Part shown: positions 1 to 7,004 of the stretch, piece by piece
Numbering within the stretch: position 1 is the first letter of the stretch
How the letters are laid out: the number at the start of each line of letters is the position of its first letter
Assembly: GCA_033722075.1 (NCBI GenBank)
Contig: JAWVZU010000072.1
Coordinates: forward strand, 1 to 14,547
DNA: 14,547 nt
Direction: 5' to 3'
Origin: JAWVZU01 sp033722075
Lineage (GTDB): Bacteria > Pseudomonadota > Gammaproteobacteria > Xanthomonadales > SZUA-38
The notes under the pieces: model-generated
What the model saw: the letters and a program-made list of their open reading frames with translations, nothing else
The model's database searches: none
Told to the model about the DNA's origin: nothing
Made by a program: the position numbers and the translations under genes

Positions 1-6
1 CGAAGC

Positions 7-34
7 CGGGGGCAGTTTTCTATGCCTGCCCCCG
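7..34. other. GC-rich inverted repeat at window edge
   Basis: A perfect 9-bp inverted repeat (7-15 with 26-34, core GGGGGCAG/CTGCCCCC) encloses a 10-nt loop. It lies downstream of pnp, beyond a first terminator-like hairpin. No U-tract follows it on the plus strand, and on the minus strand only a short CGGCTTCG is visible before the window ends. It could be a second terminator, or part of the 3' end of a neighbour outside the window. Confidence 0.45.
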
Positions 35-51
35 CTCCTCGAGATTCAGGG

Positions 52-87
52 AAAACGACCGCCAGCCTGACACACGGCCATGGCGGT
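52..87 (-). terminator. Probable rho-independent terminator after pnp
   Basis: On the minus strand, 13 nt past the pnp stop codon, ACCGCCA (87-81) pairs with TGGCGGT (64-58). A smaller inner GCC/GGC pairing closes the loop. A CG and then a TTTT tract (55-52) follow. The stem is GC-rich but the U-tract is short and displaced by two bases, so termination may be inefficient. The second hairpin at 7-34 could act as a backup. Confidence 0.5.
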
Positions 88-99
88 GGAAACGCAGAC

Positions 100-2187
100 T
101 CACCCCTCCTGATCGACACCCTTCATGCTGAGGCGAATCCGCCCCTGCTTGTCGACTTCGAGAACCTTGACCTTGATCTGGTCGCCTTCGGAAAGCTCGT
201 CGCTGACGCGCTCGACCCGCTCCTCAGAGATCTGGGACACGTGCACAAGCCCGTCCTTGCCGGGGGCGATGGTCACGAACGCACCGAAATCCATGATGCG
301 GGCCACCTTGCCGTCGTAGATCCGACCCGGCTCGATATCCGCGGTGATCTGCTCGATGCGGCGTTTGGCCTCCTCCGCGTCGCTCTTGTTGACCGAGGCG
401 ATGGTCACCGTGCCGTCATCGTCGATGTCGATCGTCGTACCGGTCTCTTCGGTAATGCTCCGGATGGTCACGCCGCCCTTGCCGATGACGTCCCGGATCT
501 TGTCCGGATGCTCCTTCATGGTCAGCAGCCTCGGCGCGTACTCGGACATCTCCTCGCGGCTGGCGCTGATCACCTTGTTCATTTCGCCGAGGATGTGCAA
601 TCGGCCTTCGCGGGCCTGGCTCAGCGCCTGCTGCATGATCTCGGTGGTGATGCCTTCGATCTTGATGTCCATCTGCAGGGCTGTGACGCCTTCCGACGAA
701 CCGGCCACCTTGAAGTCCATGTCGCCGAGGTGATCTTCATCACCCAGGATGTCGCTGAGCACTGCGAAGCGCCCGTCCTCTTCCTTCACCAGGCCCATGG
801 CGATGCCCGCAACCGGCGCTTTCAGCGGCACGCCCGCGTCCATCAGGGCAAGGCTGCTGCCGCACACGGAAGCCATGGAGCTCGATCCGTTGGACTCGGT
901 GATCTCGGAGACCACGCGCAGGACGTAGGGAAACGCTTCCGCATCCGGCATGACGGCCATCAGACCGCGCTTGGCCAGCTTGCCGTGACCGATCTCGCGG
1001 CGCTTGGGGCCGCCCATGAAACCGGTTTCCCCGACGCAGAACGGCGGGAAGTTGTAGTGCAGCATGAAGGGCTCTTTGTACTCGCCCTCGATGGCGTCGA
1101 TGATCTGGGCGTCACGACCGGTACCCAGCGTCGCGGTGACGATGGCCTGGGTTTCACCGCGGGTGAACACGGCCGAGCCGTGAGTGCGCGGGAGATTGCC
1201 TACTTCGACGGAGATCGGGCGAACCGTATCGAGGGTCCGGCCGTCGATGCGCGGCTGACCATCGAGGATGCGGCTGCGAACGATCTTCTTCTCGAGCTTG
1301 CCGAAGGCATCCGTGACGTGCTTCTCGTCGTGCTCGCCCTCTTCGCCGGCAAGTTCGGCGACTGCCTTGTTCTTCAGTTCGGCAATCGCATCCCGGCGCT
1401 CCATCTTGTCGCTGATCTGATAGGCCTGCTTCAGGCCGTCGCCAACCAGCGCTGCGACCGCGGAGTCGACCGACGGATCACGCTCCGGCGCCTGCCAGTC
1501 CCATTTCTGGACACCGGCTTCGGCAACCAGGCTCTCGATCTGGTCGATTGCAATCTGCATCTGCTCGTGGCCGTAGCTGACGGCGCCCAGCATCACGTCC
1601 TCGCTCAGGAGATCGGCTTCCGATTCCACCATCAGAACCGCCGAACGGGTTCCCGCGACGACCAGATCCAGCTTGGTCTCTTCCAGCTGGGTCGCCGTGG
1701 GATTGAGCACGTAATTGCCGTCGATGTAGGCGACGCGGGCTGCGCCGATGGGTCCGTTGAAGGGAATCCCGGAGAGCATCAGCGCCGCCGAGGCGCCCAG
1801 CATCGACGGGATGTCCGGATCGATTTCGGGATTCGAGGACAGGACTGTCGCGACGACCTGCACTTCGTTACGGAAGCCGTCGGGAAACAGCGGACGAATG
1901 GGCCGGTCGATCAACCGGCAGGTCAGGACCTCTTTCTCGGAGGGTCGCCCCTCACGCTTGAAGAACCCGCCCGGGATCCGCCCGGCGGCGTAGGTCTTTT
2001 CCTGGTAATTGACCGTCAGCGGAAAGAACGGCATGTCGCCGGCTTCCTTGCGTCCGACTGCGGTCACCAGCACGACCGTGTCATCCATGTTGACCATGAC
2101 CGCCCCGTCTGCCTGGCGGGCAATGGCGCCTGTTTCGATGGTGACCTCGCGATCGCCGTAGGTGAACGTCTTCTTAATTTTCGTCAC
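100..2187 (-). CDS. pnp: Polyribonucleotide nucleotidyltransferase (PNPase)
   Basis: PNPase is a trimeric 3'-5' phosphorolytic exoribonuclease that releases nucleoside diphosphates; it acts in mRNA decay and in the degradosome. The 695-aa protein has the full family layout: a first RNase PH domain (about 10-145), an alpha-helical linker (about 240-310), and a second RNase PH domain (about 315-545). The second domain has a GSSSMAS phosphate-site segment at 434-440 and the catalytic segment ILGDEDHLGDMDF, where Asp483 and Asp489 match E. coli Asp486 and Asp492. A KH domain with VIGKGG (567-572) and a C-terminal S1 domain (about 620-690) follow. It is slightly shorter than E. coli PNPase (711 aa), with a shorter tail after S1. 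Translation starts at GTG (2187-2185), preceded by purine-rich AGGAAACAGGA; no ATG fits the conserved N-terminus (TKIKKTFTYGDREVTIETG). It is last in the cluster, 119 nt after rpsO, with a terminator between them. Confidence 0.98.
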   Translation of the reverse strand: MTKIKKTFTYGDREVTIETGAIARQADGAVMVNMDDTVVLVTAVGRKEAGDMPFFPLTVNYQEKTYAAGRIPGGFFKREGRPSEKEVLTCRLIDRPIRPLFPDGFRNEVQVVATVLSSNPEIDPDIPSMLGASAALMLSGIPFNGPIGAARVAYIDGNYVLNPTATQLEETKLDLVVAGTRSAVLMVESEADLLSEDVMLGAVSYGHEQMQIAIDQIESLVAEAGVQKWDWQAPERDPSVDSAVAALVGDGLKQAYQISDKMERRDAIAELKNKAVAELAGEEGEHDEKHVTDAFGKLEKKIVRSRILDGQPRIDGRTLDTVRPISVEVGNLPRTHGSAVFTRGETQAIVTATLGTGRDAQIIDAIEGEYKEPFMLHYNFPPFCVGETGFMGGPKRREIGHGKLAKRGLMAVMPDAEAFPYVLRVVSEITESNGSSSMASVCGSSLALMDAGVPLKAPVAGIAMGLVKEEDGRFAVLSDILGDEDHLGDMDFKVAGSSEGVTALQMDIKIEGITTEIMQQALSQAREGRLHILGEMNKVISASREEMSEYAPRLLTMKEHPDKIRDVIGKGGVTIRSITEETGTTIDIDDDGTVTIASVNKSDAEEAKRRIEQITADIEPGRIYDGKVARIMDFGAFVTIAPGKDGLVHVSQISEERVERVSDELSEGDQIKVKVLEVDKQGRIRLSMKGVDQEG

Positions 2188-2234
2188 GTGTCCTGTTTCC
2201 TGCTCTCTTCTTCTCTACATCTGCTTCCAGTTGC

Positions 2235-2262
2235 AAAAACGGGGGCGCTCAATTGCCCCCGT
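2235..2262 (-). terminator. rpsO-pnp intercistronic terminator
   Basis: On the minus strand, CGGGGGC (2261-2255) pairs with GCCCCCG (2246-2240) across an 8-nt loop, followed directly by TTTTT (2239-2235). This is a canonical intrinsic terminator, placed 45 nt past the rpsO stop and about 48 nt before the pnp start. E. coli has an attenuating terminator (t1) at the same place. PNPase expression here must therefore rely on read-through or on a promoter that I could not identify. Confidence 0.85.
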
Positions 2263-2306
2263 GCCTGACAACTGTTTGGCCGGCTAATGCCGAACCGGCT
2301 CGCCGA

Positions 2307-2576
2307 TCAGCGGCGCAGCCCGAGGCGCTCGATCAGCGAGCGGTAACGTTCTACGTCCTTGTTGCGGACGTAGTTGAGTAACCGCCGGCGCTGGTTGACC
2401 AGCTTCAGCAATCCGCGACGCGAGTGATGATCTTTCTTGTGCTTCGCGAAATGCTCCGACAGTTCGTTGATTCTCGCGGACAGCAGCGCAACCTGAACTT
2501 CCGGTGAGCCGGTGTCACCGGGCCCACGCTGGTATTCGCTGACGACCTTGCTGACCTGTTCTGAACTCAAAGCCAT
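2307..2576 (-). CDS. rpsO: 30S ribosomal protein S15
   Basis: S15 is a primary 16S rRNA binding protein that nucleates the central domain of the 30S platform and forms a bridge to 50S. The 89-aa sequence begins MALSSEQVSKVVSEYQ and contains the family hallmarks: GDTGSPEVQVALL, INELSEHFAKHKKDHHSRRGLL and LVNQRRRLLNYV, ending IERLGLRR. The length is exactly that of the family. I chose the ATG at 2576 rather than an in-frame ATG 21 nt upstream, because GGAG (2588-2585) lies 8 nt ahead of it and the homologous N-terminus starts at this Met. The gene has its own promoter-like site (2655-2683) and a hairpin leader. A 250-bp insert separates it from truB, and a terminator separates it from pnp. Confidence 0.98.
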   Translation of the reverse strand: MALSSEQVSKVVSEYQRGPGDTGSPEVQVALLSARINELSEHFAKHKKDHHSRRGLLKLVNQRRRLLNYVRNKDVERYRSLIERLGLRR

Positions 2577-2588
2577 TTTCATTTCTCC

Positions 2589-2623
2589 AAAAAACACGAG
2601 GCATTCGCTATCGCGAACGCCCC
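2589..2623 (-). promoter_or_regulatory. rpsO 5' leader hairpin plus U6 tract
   Basis: In the minus-strand transcript, GGGGCGUUCGC (2623-2613) pairs with GCGAAUGCCUC (2608-2598) as an 11-bp stem with two G-U wobbles and a GAUA loop. GUG and then UUUUUU (2594-2589) follow, immediately ahead of the GGAG ribosome binding site. S15 is known to repress its own mRNA in several bacteria through leader structures that mimic G-U/G-C features of 16S rRNA. This hairpin, with wobble pairs next to G-C pairs, is a candidate for the same role. The trailing U-tract could alternatively make it a weak attenuator. The function is inferred. Confidence 0.5.
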
Positions 2624-2654
2624 GGAATAAATCTGTTCTCGACGGCGACCGCGT

Positions 2655-2683
2655 ATTCTAGCGGCTGGGCGGGCCGGCCACAA
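2655..2683 (-). promoter_or_regulatory. Probable sigma70 promoter of rpsO
   Basis: On the minus strand, a TTGTGG -35 (2683-2678) and a TAGAAT -10 (2660-2655) are separated by exactly 17 nt. Transcription would start near 2648, giving a leader of about 70 nt that contains the hairpin at 2598-2623. The promoter sits just outside the inverted-repeat element at 2700-2948. Confidence 0.65.
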
Positions 2684-2699
2684 GGTCAACCCGGGGGAT

Positions 2700-2948
2700 T
2701 AGCCCGGATATTGCATGAGGGGTCGGAATTTCTGGCCACGCTCGGAGAGGCAGCTTGTTCGATCGTCCGAACAGGCATAGCCGTAGCCATGGCTGGAGGG
2801 GGATCGCCCGCGATGACCTTCGAGATTGGGCGGAAAGCCGACAGCGCGCAAACTGTTCTCCCCATCGCCCCCGGAACCGATCTGGTAGCAGTTGATTCTA
2901 TTGACCCATCTCGATGATGCGCGCCTCCCTTGTGCAATATTCGGGTTA
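2700..2948. mobile_element. Putative MITE-like non-autonomous element
   Basis: Two imperfect terminal inverted repeats bound this stretch: 2700-2721 (TAGCCCGGATATTGCATGAG...) matches the reverse complement of 2927-2948 at 18 of 22 positions, with both ends starting in TA. The roughly 205 bp between them encode no recognisable protein, although short frames remain open on both strands (2711-2917 plus, 2686-2937 minus). The insert contains small palindromes such as AGCCATGGCT. It fills nearly all of the truB-rpsO spacer, which is short in many relatives. The right repeat contains the truB stop codon. Size, inverted ends and lack of a transposase fit a MITE. The family is unknown; the TA ends would suit a TA-targeting element, but no target duplication beyond TA is visible. 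Confidence 0.5.
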
Positions 2949-3857
2949 GCCCTTGGACTGCTGCACCATCCGCTTTGGTCGGAGCTGCCGATCCTCGTCC
3001 AGCTCGCCGAGCCCGAGGAATTTCTCCTCGAGATAGATTCTCACCGGCCCGGGCGGGGCATTCGGCTCGCGGACCAGTTCGATCGGGTTCCCGAACTTCA
3101 ACCCACCCAGCTCATCGGCTCCCAGCCGTTCGATGGGCAACTCGGCCAGTGCCGCATCCACCGGGAGCAGGCGAACGTCCCGTTCGGTCAGGTCGAGTTC
3201 AGCCAGATCCTCCAGCTTCAGCATATCCATGCCGTGAAATGGCCCGACGCCGGTCCGCCGCAGCGCGACGGTGTGTCCAACGGTGCCGATGGCCTGGGCA
3301 AAATCCTCCACCAGGGTTCGAACATACGTGCCCTTGGAACAGCGGATGCGGAACCGGCACACGGGCGAATCCAGGTCGAGCAGGTCGAAGGCGTCGATGC
3401 GGACGCGCCGGGCTTTTCGCTCAACCGCCTTGCCCTCACGGGCCAGTTCATAAAGCCTGCGCCCACGGTGTTTGAGCGCCGAGTACATGGGCGGAATCTG
3501 TTCGATCTCCCCGACGAATCGCCTCGTTGCCGCAGCCAACTCATCGAAACCCAGGTTGGGCACCTCGGCCCGATCCGAGACTTCGCCCTCGGGATCGCCC
3601 GTATCGGTCGCAATTCCCAGCCGCGCCGTGGCCACGTAGGTCTTGTCCGCGTCCAGGAGTTGCCCCGAGAACTTGGTCGCTTCGCCAAAACAGATCGGCA
3701 GCAAACCCGTGGCAAACGGGTCCAGCGTGCCCGCGTGACCGGCTCGCCTCGCCTCATAGAGCCGCTTGACTTCCTGCAGCGCCGCGTTGGAACTCAGCCC
3801 CGCCGGCTTGTCGAAGGGCAGGATGCCGTTGATCGCGCGTCCGCGGCGTCGACTCAT
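2946..3857 (-). CDS. truB: tRNA pseudouridine(55) synthase
   Basis: TruB converts U55 of the tRNA T-arm to pseudouridine and acts as a tRNA chaperone. The 303-aa protein opens with the TruB core: NGILPFDKPAGLSSNAAL (10-27), then RAGHAGTLDPFATGLLP with catalytic Asp46, then GEATKFSGQLLDADKTY. RCSKGTYVRTLVEDF follows in the middle, and a C-terminal PUA-like segment ends IYLEEKFLGLGELDED...RPKRMV. Length is close to E. coli TruB (314 aa). The ATG overlaps the rbfA stop by one base (TGATG), and no Shine-Dalgarno sequence is evident, which suggests translational coupling. The stop codon TAA (2948-2946) lies inside the right inverted repeat of the adjacent element, so the last few residues (QQSKG) may have been altered by that insertion. 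Confidence 0.98.
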   Translation of the reverse strand: MSRRRGRAINGILPFDKPAGLSSNAALQEVKRLYEARRAGHAGTLDPFATGLLPICFGEATKFSGQLLDADKTYVATARLGIATDTGDPEGEVSDRAEVPNLGFDELAAATRRFVGEIEQIPPMYSALKHRGRRLYELAREGKAVERKARRVRIDAFDLLDLDSPVCRFRIRCSKGTYVRTLVEDFAQAIGTVGHTVALRRTGVGPFHGMDMLKLEDLAELDLTERDVRLLPVDAALAELPIERLGADELGGLKFGNPIELVREPNAPPGPVRIYLEEKFLGLGELDEDRQLRPKRMVQQSKG

Positions 3858-4222
3858 CAGTCGTCGCGCTGGTCGGAGCGCTTCCTCGCCTTCGCCAGGA
3901 GGGCTTCGATCCGATCGCCTTTCTCGATCGAGTCGTCATGCAGGAAGCGCAGTTCGGGGATGGAACGCATGCTCAGTTCCCGGCCCAGGCGACTGCGCAG
4001 GAACCCCGCAGCATTTCGCAGGGCCTTCAGACTCTGCTCTATGGTCTCGGACTGCGATGTCGCGACATAAACGCGTGCATGGCTCAGATCGCGGGAGACC
4101 TCGACATCGGTCACCGAAACCGGGCCCAGCCTGGGATCCTTGACCTCGGACCAGATCAGGTCGGCAAGGACCCGACGCAACTGCCCCGCCACCCGCTCAT
4201 GTCTCCCATAGTTGCCGCTCAT
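3857..4222 (-). CDS. rbfA: 30S ribosome-binding factor A
   Basis: RbfA binds free 30S subunits near helix 1 of 16S rRNA and promotes late maturation; in E. coli it is needed at low temperature. The product is a single KH-fold domain. Visible family features include GRHERVAGQLRRVLADLIW near the N-terminus, then VKDPRLGPVSVTDVEVSRDLSHARVYV and LRNAAGFLRSRLGRELSMRSIPELRFLHDDSIEKGDRI. From the ATG at 4222 it is 121 aa, a normal length. A 25-codon upstream extension to 4297 is possible in frame, but it runs through a structured spacer and has no family similarity. GGGAG (4236-4232), 9 nt before the chosen ATG, supports this start. The gene follows infB after 132 nt and overlaps truB by 1 nt. Confidence 0.96.
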   Translation of the reverse strand: MSGNYGRHERVAGQLRRVLADLIWSEVKDPRLGPVSVTDVEVSRDLSHARVYVATSQSETIEQSLKALRNAAGFLRSRLGRELSMRSIPELRFLHDDSIEKGDRIEALLAKARKRSDQRDD

Positions 4223-4234
4223 CCGGCAACACTC

Positions 4235-4349
4235 CCGGCCATGGACGGCCGGCGCGCAGCGCAGGGGCCCGGAAATCGCATTTTTCGGGCCCCGCATCCC
4301 GATTGCGTCCAGCGAGAATTCCGCAGGTTCTCGCTCTCCAATTCGGGAT
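4235..4349 (-). promoter_or_regulatory. Structured infB-rbfA spacer, three hairpins
   Basis: The spacer holds three separate inverted repeats. The first, just after the infB stop, is nested: outer ATCCCGA/TCGGGAT (4296-4302 with 4343-4349) and inner AGCGAGAA/TTCTCGCT (4311-4318 with 4328-4335). The second is an 8-bp GGGGCCCG/CGGGCCCC stem (4264-4271 with 4286-4293) that extends by three A-T pairs after a mismatch. The third is CCGGCC/GGCCGG (4235-4240 with 4247-4252), which covers part of the rbfA Shine-Dalgarno GGGAG (4236-4232). No U-tract follows any of them on the minus strand, so they are not classical terminators. RNA processing, stability or control of rbfA translation are the likely roles. 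Confidence 0.55.
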
Positions 4350-4354
4350 CCAAC

Positions 4355-6949
4355 TCAGTCGTCAAGACTACGCTGCACCTCGAAGCGATCGAAGCACTCG
4401 ATCTGGTCGCCCGGCTTCACGTCCTTGTACTGCTTCACGCCGATCCCGCACTCGGTACCGGCCTGCACCTCTTCCACGTCGTCCTTGAAGCGCCGGAGCG
4501 ACTCCAGTTCGCCTTCGTAGATCACCACGTTGTCCCGCAGGACCCGGATCGGGCTGCGCCGCTTGACCACGCCTTCCACGACCAGACAGCCGGCGATTGC
4601 GCCGAACTTGGAAGACCGGAAGACATCCCGCACTTCGGCCAGGCCGACGATCTCCTCCCGGATCTCGGTGCCCAGCAGCCCGCTGATGGCCTTCTTGACG
4701 TCGTCGATGGCGTCGTAGATGACACTGTAATAGTGCAGGTCCAGACCCGCCTCCTGGATGATCCTGCGCGCCGCAGCATCGGCCCGCACGTTGAATCCGA
4801 TGAGGATGGCATTCGACGCCTGGGCCAGGCTCGCGTCCGACTCGGTAATTCCGCCGACGCTGGCGGCGATCACGTTGACCTTGACCTCGTCGTTGGACAG
4901 GTTGGTCAGGGCATCCTTCAGTGCCTCCGCGCTACCCTGCACGTCGGCCCGGATGAGCAGGTTGACCTGCTTCTGCTCGTCCGCCGCCATGTCGTTGAAC
5001 AGGCCTTCGAGCTTAGCGGCCTGCTGTTGTGCCAGACGGGTTTCGCGCTCCTTGGTCTGCCGGGTGGCGGCCACTTCCTTGGCCTTCTTCTCGTCGGCCA
5101 CGACCAGGATGTTGTCGCCCGCCATGGGGGTCCCGGAAAGACCGAGAATCTGTGCCGGAATGGATGGTCCGGCCTCCTCGATCGGCTCGCCGGCCTCGTT
5201 GAACATGGCCCGGACCCGACCGTATTCCTGGCCCGCCAGAAGCATGTCGCCCTTGCGCAGCGTACCGGTCTGGACCAGTACCGTCGCGACCGGCCCACGC
5301 CCCTTGTCCAGGCTGGATTCGACCACCACACCCGTGGCGCGTGCGTCCGGATTGGCCCGTAGATCCATCACTTCCGCCTGCAGCAGAATCGACTCGAGCA
5401 GTTCGTCGATGCCCTCGCCGGTGATCGCCGACACCTTGACGAAGATCTCCTCGCCACCCCAGTCCTCGGGGATGACCTCGTGCTTGGACAGTTCCTGCAT
5501 GACCCGGTCGGCGTTCGCCTCGGCCTTGTCGATCTTGTTAACCGCCACGATGATCGGAACCTCGGCCGCCCGCGCGTGCTGAATCGCTTCAACGGTCTGC
5601 GGCATGACGCCGTCGTCGGCTGCGACAACGAGAATCACGATATCGGTTGCCTGCGCACCGCGGGCCCGCATGGTGGTAAAGGCGGCGTGGCCCGGCGTAT
5701 CCAGGAAGCTCACGACGCCCTTCTCGGTCTTCACATGGTAGGCGCCGATGTGCTGGGTGATGCCACCCGCTTCGCCGGAGGCCACGCGGGTATGGCGAAT
5801 GTGGTCGAGCAGCGACGTCTTGCCGTGGTCGACGTGACCCATGACGGTGACCACCGGCGGTCGCGTCTCCAGCTTCTCCTCGTCCTCCTCGGCCTCGGCC
5901 TGCACTTCCGCCACCAGCTCGCTCTCGAGGTCCTCTTCCTGAATGGCCTTGGCCTTGTGGCCCATTTCCTCGACCACCAGGATGGCCGTGTCCTGATCGA
6001 TGGTCTGGTTGATGGTGACCATCATGCCCAGCCGCATCAGTTCCTTGATGAGGTCCGTGGCCTTGACGGCCATTGCCTGGGCCAATTCCTGGACGGTGAT
6101 GGTCTCCGGCACCTCCACTTCCCGCACGACCGGGGCCGTGGGCTTGGAGAATCCGTGCTTGTCGCCCGACACGTCGAAGGTCGGCCGACCCTTCTTGGTT
6201 CGTCGCAACCCGCGCTTGCCCTCGGCGACATGCAGTTCCTGGCGGCCGTACTTTCCGCCCTTGTCGCGGCGCTTGCCACGCCGGCTTTCCTTGTCCTGAC
6301 GGGTCCGTTCCTCGGCCGCCTCGCGCTTGCGCTGCTCTTCCGCCTCGCGCTGTGCCTTCGCTTCCTGCTCCTTGCGCTGGCGCTCTTCTTCCATCTCGCG
6401 CAGCCGGGTTTCCTCCGCATCCTGGCGAGCCTTCTCCTCGGCTTCCCGGCGCGCCTCCTCTTCGGCCTCCTGGCGGGCCTTCTCTTCGGCTTCCTGCCGC
6501 GCGCGCTCTTCTTCCTGGCGGCGACGCTCTTCCTCGAGCTCCCGGGCCTTCACCTCTTCCGCTTCACGCTGGTCCTGGGCTTCCTTGAGCTTGCGGATCG
6601 CCTCCTCGCGCTCGGGATCCAGCGATTCCTTCTCTTCGATGACGCTGCGCTTCACGTAGGTCCGACGCTTGCGGACTTCCACGTTGACCGTCTTGGCCCG
6701 CCCGGCGCCCGAGGGTACCCGCAGTTCACTGATCGACTTGCGCTTCAGCGTGATCTTGCTGGGGCCGGACATTTCTTCGCCCTTGCCGTGAGACTTCCGC
6801 AGAAACTGCAGCAGCTTCATCTTGTCGGCGTTGGAAATCGTCTCGTCCGGATCCGAGAAGTCCATGCCGGCCTCTCCCAGTTGTTCGATCAGGCGATCGA
6901 CCGGGATGTTCACGACTTCAGCCAGTTGTCTTACGGTCACTTGCGACAT
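4355..6949 (-). CDS. infB: Translation initiation factor IF-2
   Basis: IF2 is a GTPase that brings initiator tRNA to the 30S P site and drives subunit joining. The 864-aa protein has the long gammaproteobacterial form: an IF2_N subdomain (1-53), a highly charged Glu/Arg/Ala coiled-coil-like region (about 105-225), a second IF2_N subdomain (about 283-335), and the G domain. The G domain shows G1 GHVDHGKT (371-378), G3 DTPGH (417-421), G4 NKID (471-474) and G5 SAI (507-509). Domains II, III and the C-terminal fMet-tRNA-binding domain follow. E. coli IF2 is 890 aa. The start at 6949 (MSQVTVRQLAEVVN) has GGAG 8 nt upstream. It lies 55 nt after nusA. Its partner, tRNA-fMet, is encoded at the head of the same cluster. 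Confidence 0.99.
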   Translation of the reverse strand: MSQVTVRQLAEVVNIPVDRLIEQLGEAGMDFSDPDETISNADKMKLLQFLRKSHGKGEEMSGPSKITLKRKSISELRVPSGAGRAKTVNVEVRKRRTYVKRSVIEEKESLDPEREEAIRKLKEAQDQREAEEVKARELEEERRRQEEERARQEAEEKARQEAEEEARREAEEKARQDAEETRLREMEEERQRKEQEAKAQREAEEQRKREAAEERTRQDKESRRGKRRDKGGKYGRQELHVAEGKRGLRRTKKGRPTFDVSGDKHGFSKPTAPVVREVEVPETITVQELAQAMAVKATDLIKELMRLGMMVTINQTIDQDTAILVVEEMGHKAKAIQEEDLESELVAEVQAEAEEDEEKLETRPPVVTVMGHVDHGKTSLLDHIRHTRVASGEAGGITQHIGAYHVKTEKGVVSFLDTPGHAAFTTMRARGAQATDIVILVVAADDGVMPQTVEAIQHARAAEVPIIVAVNKIDKAEANADRVMQELSKHEVIPEDWGGEEIFVKVSAITGEGIDELLESILLQAEVMDLRANPDARATGVVVESSLDKGRGPVATVLVQTGTLRKGDMLLAGQEYGRVRAMFNEAGEPIEEAGPSIPAQILGLSGTPMAGDNILVVADEKKAKEVAATRQTKERETRLAQQQAAKLEGLFNDMAADEQKQVNLLIRADVQGSAEALKDALTNLSNDEVKVNVIAASVGGITESDASLAQASNAILIGFNVRADAAARRIIQEAGLDLHYYSVIYDAIDDVKKAISGLLGTEIREEIVGLAEVRDVFRSSKFGAIAGCLVVEGVVKRRSPIRVLRDNVVIYEGELESLRRFKDDVEEVQAGTECGIGVKQYKDVKPGDQIECFDRFEVQRSLDD
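6404..6499 (-). repeat. Four degenerate 24-bp repeats within infB
   Basis: Codons 151-182 of infB encode four successive 8-residue units: RQEAEEKA, RQEAEEEA, RREAEEKA and RQDAEETR. They lie in the charged linker between the two N-terminal subdomains. At DNA level they form a degenerate 24-bp tandem array. In-frame gain or loss of a unit would only change linker length. Confidence 0.8.
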
Positions 6950-7004
6950 ACTTGTCTCTCCGTTACTGCGTGGTCCTGGTTTCGATGGATCGGGACGATC
7001 GGGA

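Noticed and set aside
22..2268. A 748-codon plus-strand open frame opposite pnp
   Set aside because: It is antisense to the well-matched PNPase and has low-complexity His/Asp/Arg/Leu-rich content typical of the reverse frame of a GC-rich gene; no family resemblance.
4223..4297. Upstream start for rbfA at 4297
   Set aside because: The extension has no RbfA similarity and crosses two hairpins; the ATG at 4222 has a good Shine-Dalgarno.
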